Positions 19,015-29,596 of a stretch of 64,000 nucleotides of DNA are shown here, in pieces. Each line of letters begins with the position of its first letter. The first letter of the stretch is position 1. The DNA is taken from positions 992,001 through 1,056,000 of the forward strand of contig JADLSH010000333.1 in the NCBI GenBank assembly GCA_016169945.1. The letters are read 5' to 3'. The notes under the pieces are model-generated. The model worked only from the letters and a program-made list of their open reading frames with translations. It did no database searches and was not told the DNA's origin. The stretch is from Trachythela sp. YZ-2020. Taxonomy: Eukaryota; Cnidaria; Anthozoa; Malacalcyonacea; Clavulariidae. A program made the translations under genes and the position numbers.

Positions 19015-22000
19015 TTAGTTACTATACGTCATCGCCCTCGCCCACTTCTTGATCTTCTGCTTTGTCAACTCAGCTGCCACTCTCTTTGGTCTGAATTCCC
19101 TCGCCGCTGGATCTAGGGTTTTTTGCTTTTCGTTCTCCTCGCTAGTCTCTGTCGAGAGCTCTAATGGGTACAGGTCCTGTATCGGGCGGTCAATGGTCGT
19201 TTTCCGTGATTTCAGTCGTGCTCCTCGTACTACTCCGTCGCGACCCTTAAATAACTTCGTAACGATGCCGATTTTCCATTTTCCTCGATTTCTACTTTCG
19301 TTCTTTATCAACACAACTTCCCCAATCGTTGGCGTTTTGTTCTTCTCTTGGTGTTTAAGGTTGTGTCGTTCTCTAAGGGCTCTCACGTACTCCCCCGTCC
19401 ATCTTTTCCATACAGCTTGCTTACTACGCAGTACATGCTTTGCACGTCTTTTCATCTCTTTTTCTTCGGTTGAATCACTTTCCTCGTCGGGAAGAACATA
19501 CGATTCACCAGTTATCATCAGATTAGGTGTAAGAACCGATAACTCCACATCTTCTTCTACGTATGTGAGAGGTCTGTTGTTTAAGCTAATCTCTACGTCC
19601 AACACGACCTCGGCGAGTTCTTTCCACTTCAGGTTCGACCCTCCTATCACCTTGTACAACGATTGCTTTACCAAACCAATAAGTCTTTCATATTGGCCGC
19701 CCCACCATGGGGCCTTGCATAGGTTAAATTGCCATGTAATGTTGTTCTTCGCGAGGAAATCATTTACTTGCTCACTCTTGGAAATCTTCAGGATTCTCTT
19801 AGCCGCCGCCACGAACGTCTTGGCGTTATCCGAATAAATCTTTTCTGGTTTTCCCCTCCTCGCTACGACTTGCTTCAGACTACGCATAAACTCCTCGGTC
19901 GACATGTTTGGTAAAAGTTCCAAGTGAACCGCTCTTGTAAGACTACACGCGAATAAAAGTAGATAAGCTTTTGAGTGAGTTCCTGATCGGTTCTTGTACA
20001 GCAATGGACCCGCATAATCGACTCCGATTACCTGGAAGGGTCTTGTTCCTTGCGTTCGGTCCTTGGGAAGGTTGCCTGTGGGTGGTCTGGAAAAGGGGGT
20101 TACTTGAAATCTCTTACACCCGTTGCAATTTCTTCTCACTTTCTTCGTCAACTGGCGTAGCCGTGGGATCCAGTACCGCCTCCGCACTGCAGCCATTGTC
20201 ATGCCGACCCCCCCATGCAAGGTGCGGACATGTTCGTGCATCACGATCTTTTCTCCCAGTTTCGACGCAGGAGGTAGGTATATAGGGCATTCGCCTTGTA
20301 TTCTCCCCTTGCACACCAATAAGCTTGATTCGTTCTCTTCCAGGTTAAGCCGCTGTTTATCTTCTTCTTGTTGCTCAGTGTCCCTGTATCGTAACTGTTC
20401 TGTCTTTATCCACCAGTTGACTTGTTCTTGAATTTCGTCGGTGGTGAGCACTCCACGACGCCGTTCTGTTGGGTGTGATCTTAAATTGAGCAGAAATCGT
20501 GCTATCCAGGCAGTTATCCTCATTGCCTTCCAGTAGCTATGCTTCTCGAGTACACCGTACATCACATCTGCTTCTCCCTCAATCACGCAAGTCAATACTG
20601 CTCTCTGATCCAGCTTTAATTCAGCTTTAGATTCGTCTGTTGCAAGGGTCACCATCTCTGGTGGCCAGCCGCTTGGGTTTGACAACCAAGTTGGACCGTT
20701 GAGCCATTCGTCTGGAACCTTTTCACCGGTGCAACCCCTACTGCCAATATCTGCTGGGTTCTCCTTCGTACCAACGTGTCGCCACTTAATGTAACTCCTT
20801 TCCTTGATCTTCTTTATCCGATTTCGCACAAACTGCTTGTAACTCCCTTCGCCGTTGATCCAGTGCAGAGCTACTGTACTATCCAACCAACCGTAACAAC
20901 CGTGTACCGGGAATCTCTTCAGTACGTTTCTCACGTTGTCTAGTAGATTTGCGGCCATTTGTCCCGAGACAAGTTCTAACCTGGGTATAGTTAAACTCTT
21001 TTTCGCCAACCGTGCCTTAGCCGTTACCAACCCTTGCGTGACTCCTTGTTCTTGGTGTACCACCGCGTAGACTGCCGCAGCTGTCCCTTGGCCACTGGTG
21101 TCTCCGAAAGCGTGTAGATCTATTGAACAAATCTTTTCTCGATGCGGTGCCAGGCTTCTGGGTACTTCAATTTGCTCAGGGAGGTTGGCGTTCCATAATT
21201 GCCACCGCTTCATAAGGGCTCCTGGTAGCTCTTCATCCCAAAGAGCTCTAGAGTCGCAAACGTCTCTATATATGAATTTGCCCGATAAGGTTATTGGTGC
21301 AGCTAAACCTAATGGATCGAAAATGGAAGCCAACTGGCTCAGGACTGTTCGTTTAGTGTCCTTTTCTGGCTCCAGGTTAGGGAATGCCACAGCTAGCCGG
21401 TCTGTGGACTTGTTCCATTTCAGGCCCAACAACCTTGTCTCACCGTTCTTTACTCCTAATTGCTGTTTGGCAAAGCTTGGTTCCGACGAAGGATCATTCT
21501 CTACGGATTCTTCTAAACTTTCCTCGTTTGAGTGCCACTTGTGTAGCCGGAAATTCGCTCTGTCGAAGATCTCAATTGCAGATTCCTTCAGCGATGTGAC
21601 TTCAGGCACCGTGTTACCTCCACCAAGGACATCGTCTACGTACAAACTGTCCTTAATCTCGATGACCTCGTCGGGAAATTCTTCCTGTAGACTCGTAAGA
21701 TGTTGATCTAGCGTTCCTCCGAGAAGGAATGGGGACTGATTCAACCCGAAAAGTGCTCTGGTAAATCGGTAGACTTTAACTTCACGTGGGTTATCTTCAT
21801 CAATCCAATGGAACCGCAGTACGTCCCTATCTTCCTCCTTAATTCTTACCTGAAGAAAGGCTTGCTTCAGGTCTCCTGATAAAGCAACTGGTTTAAAACG
21901 ATTCCGCACGAGAATATCCCACAATAGGTTTTGCAGGACCGGGCCTGTCTCTAAACAATCGTTTAATGAAGGTGAATCGTCAGTCTCTCGTGCTGAAGCG

Positions 22001-22812
22001 TCGTATACAATTCGCACTTTTGTTGTCTCGGCAGATTCCTTTACCACAGGTTTATGAGGAATGTAGAATTTTCGCTGCTCCGATTCTTGGGGTGCCTTCT
22101 CGATTATGCCTTGCTGTTCCTGGTCCTTAATTATTTCCTGGTACTGTTTCATAAGATCTGGCTTCCTCTCCAATCTCTGTACTAGTTTGGTTAGCCTCGC
22201 TCGACTTCCTCGTTCATTGCTCGGTAGATCATCCATTCCTGGCTTCCAAAGAAGACCCGTTTCATACCAGCCTTCTTCGTTCTGTCGCAACTGCTCCTTG
22301 AAGTCTTCATAGATTGATTGCTCCTTGTCTAGAGGCTCCTGCAGACCCAGGACATCAAGATCACAAAGCTTCTGATAGTCATGCATCGAGGTCTTCGTAA
22401 ACAACATCTTTGTAAGATCATCATCTGTTCCTGGGGACATGATGGCCCACCCAAACTTTGTGAACTCCCCCACTGGTTCTCCAGTTTGACCTACACGAGG
22501 TTGGGAAGGAGTTTTGATCTTCGCATAATCGCTCGCTCCTAAGATCAAATGAATCGGAAGCTCTTCTTTCTCGTCCGTATCGTCCATGGTTACTCCTTTG
22601 AGGTGTTTGAACCGTTCGATTGTTTCCTTGTATTTAGGATTTGGCAAACTTAACAGATGACTTCGTTCCACTCTAGTAACTTCCGTCTTCAGGACAAATG
22701 CGTTCTTCGCATCAGTGACTTCTAACTTATGTATATCGATCATCTTGTTGGATGTTTGCATCATCATCTCAATCTTTCTGAATAAGTCGATCCAACAGGG
22801 CAGCAGATGCAT
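19015..22812 (-). CDS. pol: BEL/Pao pol polyprotein (RT, RNase H, integrase)
   Basis: An uninterrupted frame of 1265 codons. From the N-terminus: the rest of the A17-type protease region (HLILGASDY, FGWAIMSPG); reverse transcriptase with catalytic YVDD at about residues 391-394; BEL-type RNase H (HAFGDTSGQG, YGWLDSTVALHW, NPADIGSRG); an HHCC integrase finger (HEHVRTLHGG...CNGCKRF); an integrase core with Asp in GVDYAGP, Asp in YSDNAKTF and Glu in GQYERLIG; and the C-terminal domain found in BEL integrases. It copies the element RNA and inserts the cDNA. The first codons overlap gag in another frame, so the true N-terminus is probably a frame-fused gag-pol and not the ATG at 22812. Confidence 0.9.
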   Translation of the reverse strand: MHLLPCWIDLFRKIEMMMQTSNKMIDIHKLEVTDAKNAFVLKTEVTRVERSHLLSLPNPKYKETIERFKHLKGVTMDDTDEKEELPIHLILGASDYAKIKTPSQPRVGQTGEPVGEFTKFGWAIMSPGTDDDLTKMLFTKTSMHDYQKLCDLDVLGLQEPLDKEQSIYEDFKEQLRQNEEGWYETGLLWKPGMDDLPSNERGSRARLTKLVQRLERKPDLMKQYQEIIKDQEQQGIIEKAPQESEQRKFYIPHKPVVKESAETTKVRIVYDASARETDDSPSLNDCLETGPVLQNLLWDILVRNRFKPVALSGDLKQAFLQVRIKEEDRDVLRFHWIDEDNPREVKVYRFTRALFGLNQSPFLLGGTLDQHLTSLQEEFPDEVIEIKDSLYVDDVLGGGNTVPEVTSLKESAIEIFDRANFRLHKWHSNEESLEESVENDPSSEPSFAKQQLGVKNGETRLLGLKWNKSTDRLAVAFPNLEPEKDTKRTVLSQLASIFDPLGLAAPITLSGKFIYRDVCDSRALWDEELPGALMKRWQLWNANLPEQIEVPRSLAPHREKICSIDLHAFGDTSGQGTAAAVYAVVHQEQGVTQGLVTAKARLAKKSLTIPRLELVSGQMAANLLDNVRNVLKRFPVHGCYGWLDSTVALHWINGEGSYKQFVRNRIKKIKERSYIKWRHVGTKENPADIGSRGCTGEKVPDEWLNGPTWLSNPSGWPPEMVTLATDESKAELKLDQRAVLTCVIEGEADVMYGVLEKHSYWKAMRITAWIARFLLNLRSHPTERRRGVLTTDEIQEQVNWWIKTEQLRYRDTEQQEEDKQRLNLEENESSLLVCKGRIQGECPIYLPPASKLGEKIVMHEHVRTLHGGVGMTMAAVRRRYWIPRLRQLTKKVRRNCNGCKRFQVTPFSRPPTGNLPKDRTQGTRPFQVIGVDYAGPLLYKNRSGTHSKAYLLLFACSLTRAVHLELLPNMSTEEFMRSLKQVVARRGKPEKIYSDNAKTFVAAAKRILKISKSEQVNDFLAKNNITWQFNLCKAPWWGGQYERLIGLVKQSLYKVIGGSNLKWKELAEVVLDVEISLNNRPLTYVEEDVELSVLTPNLMITGESYVLPDEESDSTEEKEMKRRAKHVLRSKQAVWKRWTGEYVRALRERHNLKHQEKNKTPTIGEVVLIKNESRNRGKWKIGIVTKLFKGRDGVVRGARLKSRKTTIDRPIQDLYPLELSTETSEENEKQKTLDPAAREFRPKRVAAELTKQKIKKWARAMTYSN

Positions 22813-24211
22813 AGGAGCTCCCGGCTCCTGTATCTAACAGCGCTCTGCATTTAATGCCGCCAGCATTCACCACTACCACGGGATAGATCACCTTACTTTC
22901 ACCCTGTGCTACCAACATTTGCTGTACTGGTTGGGTGTCACATATCGAGGTGTGATGTTTCTTCTTGCATCGTTGACACGCTGTTTGACTGCGGCAGTCG
23001 CCCGCCTTGTGCCGAGCGCCTGTACAGTTGAAACACCGCTGTTTTTCTCCCAGGATTTTCCTTCGATCTCCCACAGAAACCACCTTTTTGCAGTCAATTG
23101 ATCTGTGGTTAGGATCATCACAATAAACGCACGATCTCGACTTGTGCTCTTGCTGCCTCGTTTGGAAGTTCTTTGATCTATTTGACCATCTCTGATTTGA
23201 TTTATCCACTTCCTGTTCTCGTTTAAGTGGATTCCGCTCCGTCCATTTCCGTAAGGCTTCAATGAGCTCGGGAAACTTCCACTCCTGCCAGTTGTCATCC
23301 GTCCTAACCAAGTCGCTTCTGATACCTTCTAACTTGTCCAAGGTCATTCTAACATACCCAGATACCTCGGTCAATTTCCCCAGAGTTTCCAATGATTGGA
23401 CACTTGTTAACAATGTCTCGTAGAAGGCATGGATCTTGTGTGGTTGACTACCTGGAATACTTGGTAGACTAATAATATTCTGTACATAAGAGTTAATCAC
23501 TTCGCTTTCCTTTCCATATTTTGACTTTAAAATGTTCTTTGCTCTTTCATAGCCCTCTGTTGTGAAGGGCAACCCATCTACGCAAACACGTACCTTTGGA
23601 TCAAGGAGTTCCTTCAGGTATGAGAACTTAGTTACCGGGGCAATAGTTGTTCCATCTATGCTAGTTTGAAACTGATTCCAGAACCTCAGCCAATCAGTCT
23701 GCAATCCCTTGAACTTTGTGATAACGAGTTTGGGAAGTTTGGTATGTAGCTTCGCATCTTTCTCTTCATTCTTTGAACCCTCTAGTGACTTCTTCTCAAA
23801 ACTAAGCTTCTGCTGCAACTTCGCTTCCTCAAATTTCATTTCCTCATCAAATTTCTGATGACGTAATTTGGATGCTAAGTCCTCTTCCTCTCGTTTGAGT
23901 CGTTCACTTTCATTTTTCTGAACGTCCTTAATTACCGCGTTTAATTCAAACACACTGGCCTCGTAGTTACTAATGTCACTCTCTATCTTGCTGCTCCATT
24001 CTCTGATGTCTCCAATGTCCTCTCCCTTCTCTATTTTTGCTTCTTGTATCTTCGTTTCCAGATCCTGGATCTCGTCAATTTTACCTTGCAAGGTTTTTAT
24101 CTTTCGTTCCATGGTGGGTACATGTCGTTTCTCTAGAGCTTCCCTTACACTCTCATTCGTAAATTCCAGCATTTGCAGTTTAGTGTTTACCGCTTTCAAC
24201 AATGCCTCCAT
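22769..24211 (-). CDS. gag: BEL/Pao gag with start of protease
   Basis: 480 codons. The first 170 residues are charged and probably coiled-coil. The BEL gag domain follows (KLPKLVITKFKG...WLRFWNQFQ, DUF1759 type). Then come three zinc knuckles: CVYCDDPNHRSIDC, CFNCTGARHKAGDC and CQRCKKKHHTSIC. Last is the A17 protease active site ALLDTGAGSSYAS. The frame stops at 22769-22771, inside the protease. The conserved sequence continues in the pol frame after a +1 shift near CTTATTC (about 22783), so this is either a one-base mutation or a programmed shift. Confidence 0.9.
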   Translation of the reverse strand: MEALLKAVNTKLQMLEFTNESVREALEKRHVPTMERKIKTLQGKIDEIQDLETKIQEAKIEKGEDIGDIREWSSKIESDISNYEASVFELNAVIKDVQKNESERLKREEEDLASKLRHQKFDEEMKFEEAKLQQKLSFEKKSLEGSKNEEKDAKLHTKLPKLVITKFKGLQTDWLRFWNQFQTSIDGTTIAPVTKFSYLKELLDPKVRVCVDGLPFTTEGYERAKNILKSKYGKESEVINSYVQNIISLPSIPGSQPHKIHAFYETLLTSVQSLETLGKLTEVSGYVRMTLDKLEGIRSDLVRTDDNWQEWKFPELIEALRKWTERNPLKREQEVDKSNQRWSNRSKNFQTRQQEHKSRSCVYCDDPNHRSIDCKKVVSVGDRRKILGEKQRCFNCTGARHKAGDCRSQTACQRCKKKHHTSICDTQPVQQMLVAQGESKVIYPVVVVNAGGIKCRALLDTGAGSSYASAALLDRLIQKD

Positions 24212-24887
24212 AGTTTCCGTATTAGGACCCTTGACGGGTATGTTAATTACAGGGTCAACTGTTCTGTTCTACTAGCCCCCTAGCTCTCAATTGTTTAATG
24301 AAAATACTGTTTGATACAACTTTCCAGCTAATCCAGTATAATGCTATTTTTTGTCACGTTTCAGAAATGAGAACTACACTAAATCCACTATTTTGTTGAT
24401 CACTCCAGTTATATACTGAGGTCTTCAGATTCCGTAAAAGTGTCCCATACACAGTGTCCGATAGATAATTGTCAAGCTGATTCAATAATAATTCAAAATC
24501 TCGAATAAACTTTTTCGAGCTTCAACAGTGCATAATTTAGAACCCCAATTATGACTCGTTAATCACTCCAGTTAGGTATTGAGATCCACTACGCTACAAT
24601 ATTATATTTGAACGACAAACTCACCGTCCAAAATGCTTCTCTTCGCGATATAAATAACGTATTAAACCTCGTCCACTTCGAAAACCCAATAAGATATGCG
24701 ATAAAAATAACAATCCCTTGTTTTAAACGATTAAATCCCAAGTTTAGGTAGATATTCGTTGAGAAATGTACTCACAATCACAGTGTCACGAACTCACGAT
24801 TCGCACGTGTTACGGCTTTAAATCAACCCAAAATCCCGTTTATATTCGATAATTCCTATGAATCCTGTCCCATCGGGGGTGCCACTT
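24212..24887 (-). other. BEL leader
   Basis: About 675 bp between the gag start and the 5' LTR, including the primer-binding-site candidate at its upstream edge. No further coding potential seen. Confidence 0.6.
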
Positions 24888-25086
24888 TGTCGGGATTGCT
24901 TCCCCGACAACAAAATAATCACTCACGATTGATATAGTTTTGAGTTTCTTCTAATATATCGCTATACAAAATCTCGCCTCCGCTCACATGCCAACTCATT
25001 TCTTACCAATAATACGTCCACGTGGAAATCACGCGCGCGAACAAAACATGAAGACTTATACTAATAATGTACTACAGTTTCCGACA
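24888..25086 (-). repeat. BEL 5' LTR
   Basis: 199 bp, beginning TGTCGGG and ending CCGACA in plus-strand reading. It lacks the 33-bp block present in the other LTR. Confidence 0.95.
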
Positions 25087-25154
25087 CATGTACCTGCGAC
25101 AAGAAAGGCATTGAATGAATATTATTTCACATAGTGTGTATATATATAAAATTA

Positions 25155-26201
25155 TCAATTACCTTGTAATCTCCCTTTAAATAAAGCTTTCCTGCTTTCA
25201 AATCAGATCTCAACTTTGTTGCTTTCTCACCATCACAGCCAAACGATGAAATAAGCTCCAGTAGGTCTTCGAATGCTTTTCCACCTTCTGCGGCAAAGTT
25301 GTCGAGTCCCTGCAACGACTTTCGTATGGATGCGCTACATTCATCAAGAATTCGTAGCAGTGTTCGTTCACTGAGAGGTTCAAAGCTATTCTCTTCACTA
25401 TACAATCTGTATTGGTTGACGATTCGTTGTGGCACCATTGTTCTGATAACATTGGGCACGGGGATAACTTGGCCCGAAGTCAACGTCAAATCCGTAACTC
25501 CAAAGGGAAGGTCTTGCACCAGGTGGGAACTAGTAATGAAGCAAAGAAAATGATCCAGTTGCTGCTGGTCTATTCGTAGTCGTGGAGCATTTTTTTTTGG
25601 AACTGGTACCGCTCTGCCGTACTGTAATCGGTGTAAATTGGCGCTAGAGTAACGATATTGCGTCAATCCAGGAATGTACTCTAAAACTTCTTGAAAAGTT
25701 GCAAGACCTGCCATTGTGGATAAAACTTGTCTCCGAGTATCCCAGTTTGTTGCGTATTTATATGCTTCGGCCAAGGCTTCCAAGTAGATGTTTCTTTTGG
25801 TAGACGATCCCGTTGAAGTTGTCTCAAGGAAATCACGCATTTTTGAAGAATTTTGAAGTTCTTCCCACAATTTCATGGCAGCTCCAGGATAAACGACGTT
25901 AAGAACGGATGTTACAATTTCAGCAGATCGTTCTATATATCGTTCTCTTGTTCTTTCACTTGCCTTATTCCACTCCAACCAAGGCCTTTCAATTGGTTGC
26001 AATTGGCACTCCTGAAGAAAGGCATTTAATTTAAACCTTTTTCCAAGTTCATTTGTTTTAGAGCGAACATTATCAGACGAGTCTGTACTGGCCGTACATG
26101 TTTCAGCGGGTGACAGAAAATAGCTTTCATCTTCAAGTCCAAGCGTTCTCATTGTTTTTGTTAGCTCATCAGATGAGGACATTCTGTCACTTCCGAAAGC
26201 T
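25155..26201 (-). pseudogene. TTAA-element transposase-like gene, large central exon
   Basis: Acceptor TTCTTTAAG, donor TACAAG/GTAATT; about 349 open codons including MSSSDELTKTMRTLGLEDESYF...WDTRRQVLSTMAGLATFQEV...QLDHFLCFITSSHLVQDLPFG...VPNVIRTMVPQRIVNQYRLY...LSERTLLRILDECSASIRKSLQGLD. From memory this is the most conserved N-terminal part of an uncharacterised family abundant in fish and cnidarians. No known domain name can be given from sequence alone. The exon is intact, but the next one is split by BEL. Confidence 0.65.
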
Positions 26202-26301
26202 TAAAGAAAAAAACATTTTCAATCATTCACTCCATTATATAAAATTTTTCTTGAAATACTATATACGTACACCCGTATGGTATATCAATATACACACACC
26301 T

Positions 26302-26441
26302 GTTCCTCACTTCCTTCGTCACTAAAGTCTGGATTATAAGCATCTTGTGTTGCGTAGTCGACATCCGCTGTTTTATCGGTTGTGACGTCAAAATCCTCGA
26401 GTTTCCCAGCAAGTTGTTCTTTACATCGTTTACAAATCACT
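26302..26441 (-). pseudogene. TTAA-element transposase-like gene, exon 3
   Basis: Acceptor GAACAG and donor GAACAG/GTGTG bound VICKRCKEQLAGKLEDFDVTT...YNPDFSDEGSEEQ. CKRC is the second half of a zinc-binding cluster begun in exon 2; the rest is an acidic linker. Confidence 0.5.
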
Positions 26442-26712
26442 GTTCATTATAAGAAATTAATATTAAAACGCCTAGTGGATTCAATTGCTGAAGTTTTCTT
26501 GAATATTAGCTGTTATTGGTTATGCAATATACAGTTATCCAAGCCAAAAAATTATGGAACTGTTGAAATTTTACCAAATACCATATTTACTTTGTTGGCC
26601 AAAGCAGAAGTTTCGCCATTTTAGCCAAACTAATTAAGCTATACTGTGTTAGTTAACAATACATTAAAATATTCTAAATAAACATGCACAATGTTTTCTG
26701 TACTTATTACTC

Positions 26713-26950
26713 ACGTGTTCCAATTGGAATTAATGTTTTTGCAGCAGAAAAGATGTACTGAGACTCCTTGCTATTAATACTGCGATCGCCTTTTGCAGAG
26801 GACTTGTGACCAGCTACATCGCTATGTACGGGACATTTAACTTTCCCACATTTCCAAGAAGTACCACATGTATCCCGGTGGCGTGGGCAAATGGTCAGAG
26901 ACTGATGCGAAACATCTAGTTCAAAAATGCCTTCAAACGAAATTACGGCC
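26713..26950 (-). pseudogene. TTAA-element transposase-like gene, exon 2
   Basis: The frame ISFEGIFELDVSHQSLTICPRHRDTCGTSWKCGKVKCPV...KGDRSINSKESQYIFSAAKTLIPIGT has a Cys/His-rich cluster (ICPRHR...C...C...C) that pairs with CKRC of exon 3. This looks like a treble-clef zinc-binding module. The exon ends near a CACGTGAGTAAT donor. Confidence 0.5.
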
Positions 26951-27010
26951 CTGTGTTAGTTGTGACCTACTGCGATGCAAAAGTGTTCGTATGAGAATCA
27001 CTTACCTGCT

Positions 27011-27198
27011 CTTGCTAATAGTAATGTCTGTTCATCTTTCACAAAGTCATCTTTCGCTACTCTACAGGACTTGAGATGCTGCGATATGTCTCTGTTACAA
27101 TCATTAAAAGAAGCACACTGTATGTGATTAGGATTCCTCCAACTTGCACCGCAAAGGGTATGTTTTTCTAACAAGTGCGAATAACCGCACGAAGCCAT
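27011..27198 (-). pseudogene. TTAA-element transposase-like gene, first exon
   Basis: The ATG at 27196-27198 opens MASCGYSHLLEKHTLCGASW...CASFNDCNRDISQHLKSC..., with a C2HC-type cluster (CASFNDC...HLKSC). The donor is GAGCAG/GTAAGTG. This is the only plausible start near the right TIR, about 930 bp from it. Confidence 0.5.
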
Positions 27199-28126
27199 GT
27201 TAGAATAACATTCACAACATTTATAGGAAAACGTATATGCTTATAATGTAACAATACAGTGATAGTAAACTGAGCAATATAATATCACAATGTAACCTGA
27301 TCCTATAGTTAGACTCTGAGTGATATCACCGTTTGCCGGCTAAAGCGGACGTTTGATTACGCGTTTGTTTACGTTTTAAAAATGCATGTTTGATGTTTCA
27401 AACGTGCAAGTTTCACTGCTGCTATTTTTAAGACTGACTGCACGCGCCCTTTTAATTAGGGACGTGTCATTTGGCCTATGAAACGTACAAAATAATTACA
27501 AAAATTGGCCAAACTTTCACAATTTAGTGCGTTTATCAGCGAGCCTCTCCTCCGCAGAGGCTTATTATGAGGAATATGGCTGTATACTACATGACGTTTG
27601 GCGTAATATGGCCGTATAAAGAGTCGGCGAGCCATCCTTTGTAATTTTGGCCAAATGCAATTTTGGCCATGTGACACGCACACATTTCCACGCAATATAA
27701 CTTGTCACATTTTTTACACAATACTTAATATTTTGTCAGATCAACACTCCTTAGGCTTTTTACATTCGTACACTTAGGCTTTTAGTTTTTTAACTGGTAA
27801 ATTTAACACACCACATGGTTGGATCCATCCAATATTCATAACTATTTTTAGGTATTTACAAATTTATTATCCTAACTCTTACAGATATTGTCACTACACA
27901 ACTATTACATATAGTGACATTATGCTTCCCCAACAGTGTTACCCAGTTAAATATTTTAGTTATACTTTTGTAGCAATCACACTATCCTAAAACCCCACAC
28001 CCTAGCTGGTTTACTTTATAACATAATTATGGAGAATTATTACAAATGGCAACTAAGAACACCAGTATGGTTCCAATTACATGTACCTATATTTAAATAT
28101 ATAAAAACATCCTGCTTAACAATAAT
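27199..28126. other. TTAA element 5' non-coding region
   Basis: Between the transposase-like start codon and the right TIR. No gene or distinct repeat recognised. Confidence 0.5.
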
Positions 28127-28774
28127 TCAATAAATTATACTCAGAATAGTTTCTAACAACAAATTTAAGCTTTTCATCCTACGCGTGTAGGCACCGAATT
28201 CACGTGCGCGATTGTGTTACACATTAGGTGAAAGTGGGTATATAACTCTTTCGCTGGAAGTCAGGTTATTTGCGGGCCAAATTAGATATTTTGTTGAGAC
28301 CTAATACGATAGTTGACCTTTAAAGGAAAACAAATATTTTTGTAAAATAAAATAGCGCATTTGAGAATTTTAGCCTTGAATTTGGCCATAATTTGATATT
28401 TTCTCTAATCACGAACAAGTGCCCTAACAATAGTGCGAAAAAAAATACAAGTAGAGCACCGGTAGAACTCAAACTACGTGTGTTAATAGTTTAGTAATAA
28501 CCACATCAGTTGTGAAATTTTCATTTTTACATAATAATTCAATCGATTGGTAACGGCTAACAAAAATACCCTATTTTCACTCATTTTTAAATCGGCCTGG
28601 AATCCTCAGAAGAGAATTTTAACTTTCCTCGATTTCGCCAGAAATAATAATCAGCCAAACGTTTTAATGTTATTTTCGAGAACCGCTTACCCTAGTGGTG
28701 TTTTAGGCAAAATATGAAGAAATCGAATTTTTCACAACTGTCGGACGATTCTTGATATTTACGGGCAGTCGCTC
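28127..28774 (-). repeat. Right long terminal inverted repeat of the TTAA element
   Basis: The reverse complement aligns with 10059-10706 along its whole length. It ends GGGCAGTCGCTC immediately before TTAA at 28775. Confidence 0.9.
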
Positions 28775-28778
28775 TTAA

Positions 28779-29592
28779 GTAAATCTTGTTTTATTTATTC
28801 TTGAGGTTTACCTTATGAATGCATTGGTAGTTATTATGGAGAATGTTAATTGAAAAATTGAGCAAAAATTGCCACTTGAAAAATTGCAATTGTGGACAAA
28901 TTTCTTTTTCTGCTAGACAGGGAATGTTTTAGGAAAAACTGGCAGATCGGGTAACCAAAAATGAATTACCTGATTTGACTTTTCTTATGATGGTGGCTTT
29001 TAATTATCATAAACTATTTGGCAGGGGGGGTGTCTCATATATTGCAAACTATTAAAGACAGAAATCAAAGTTTGAAGAACATTGAAGAGATTGGGTTTCA
29101 CACCTTGAACAAATTGACATGGACTTACCCTGAAGCTAAGTGCTACATTGTGATATAATTCCATGAAGATTAATTGCACTTGGCCTCAGTGCACAATAGC
29201 AGTATTGTTCTTACTGGAATATGGGTTTCCAATTGGAGTTTAGGCTTTTCTCTGACCCTTTGTAGTTTGGAATGGGGTGGGCTGTGTGTACAATCCTTTA
29301 CTACAAATTTTAACATTCTTTTGAAACCAAAAAAGGTTAGTTACTGAACTAAAAAGAAATTGATAATGCTAATTCATCCTGCTTATATAGTCATGCAATT
29401 ATAAATATTGGTGTTATTGTTCATTTTTATGATAAATTTTAACCATGGCTACATACAGGGGTGGTAGAAATATTTTATTTTCAGGGTACGATAATTAAAA
29501 GAACATACAGAGGAGAAATATTTTATTTTCAGGGTACAATAATTAAAAGAACATACAGAGGAGAGTTTTCATTAAATAATCAATTCTTATTT
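28779..29592. other. HECT-gene intron sequence with a 48-bp tandem duplication
   Basis: AT-rich intron. The block AAATATTTTATTTTCAGGGT recurs at 29468 and 29516 as a 48-bp tandem duplication. Nothing else recognised. Confidence 0.6.
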
Positions 29593-29596
29593 TTAA

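Larger units (their letters stand above)
18749..25086 (-). mobile_element. BEL/Pao LTR retrotransposon
   Basis: LTRs at 18749-18980 and 24888-25086 begin TGTCGGGATTG and end TTTCCGACA. A CATG target duplication flanks them (18745-18748, 25087-25090). On the minus strand the 5' LTR is the right one, followed by a primer-binding-site candidate TGGCACCCCCGATGGGAC (near 24867-24884; I cannot name the tRNA). A purine-rich tract, GAATGGGGAGGG, precedes the 3' LTR. The LTRs differ by a 33-bp indel and a few substitutions. Both ORFs are long; the only visible problem is the frame between gag and pol. Confidence 0.95.
10059..28774 (-). mobile_element. 18.7-kb TTAA-flanked DNA transposon with about 650-bp TIRs, hosting nested elements
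   Basis: The element is bounded by TTAA at 10055-10058 and 28775-28778, and its ends read GAGCGACTGCC inward on both sides. The TIRs run to about 10706 and back to about 28127 with high similarity. Without nested BEL (6.3 kb) and piggyBac (4.7 kb) it would be about 7.7 kb. A single minus-strand gene starts near the right TIR and ends near the left. A TTAA target is known for piggyBac and Kolobok superfamilies. The encoded protein is neither piggyBac-like nor THAP-containing, so I leave the superfamily open. It sits at position +4 of a HECT-gene intron. Confidence 0.85.

Noticed and set aside
19049..19837. Long plus-strand open frame (262 codons) opposite the BEL pol gene
   Set aside because: It lies antisense to the integrase domain and has no motif of its own; an open shadow of the intact minus-strand gene.
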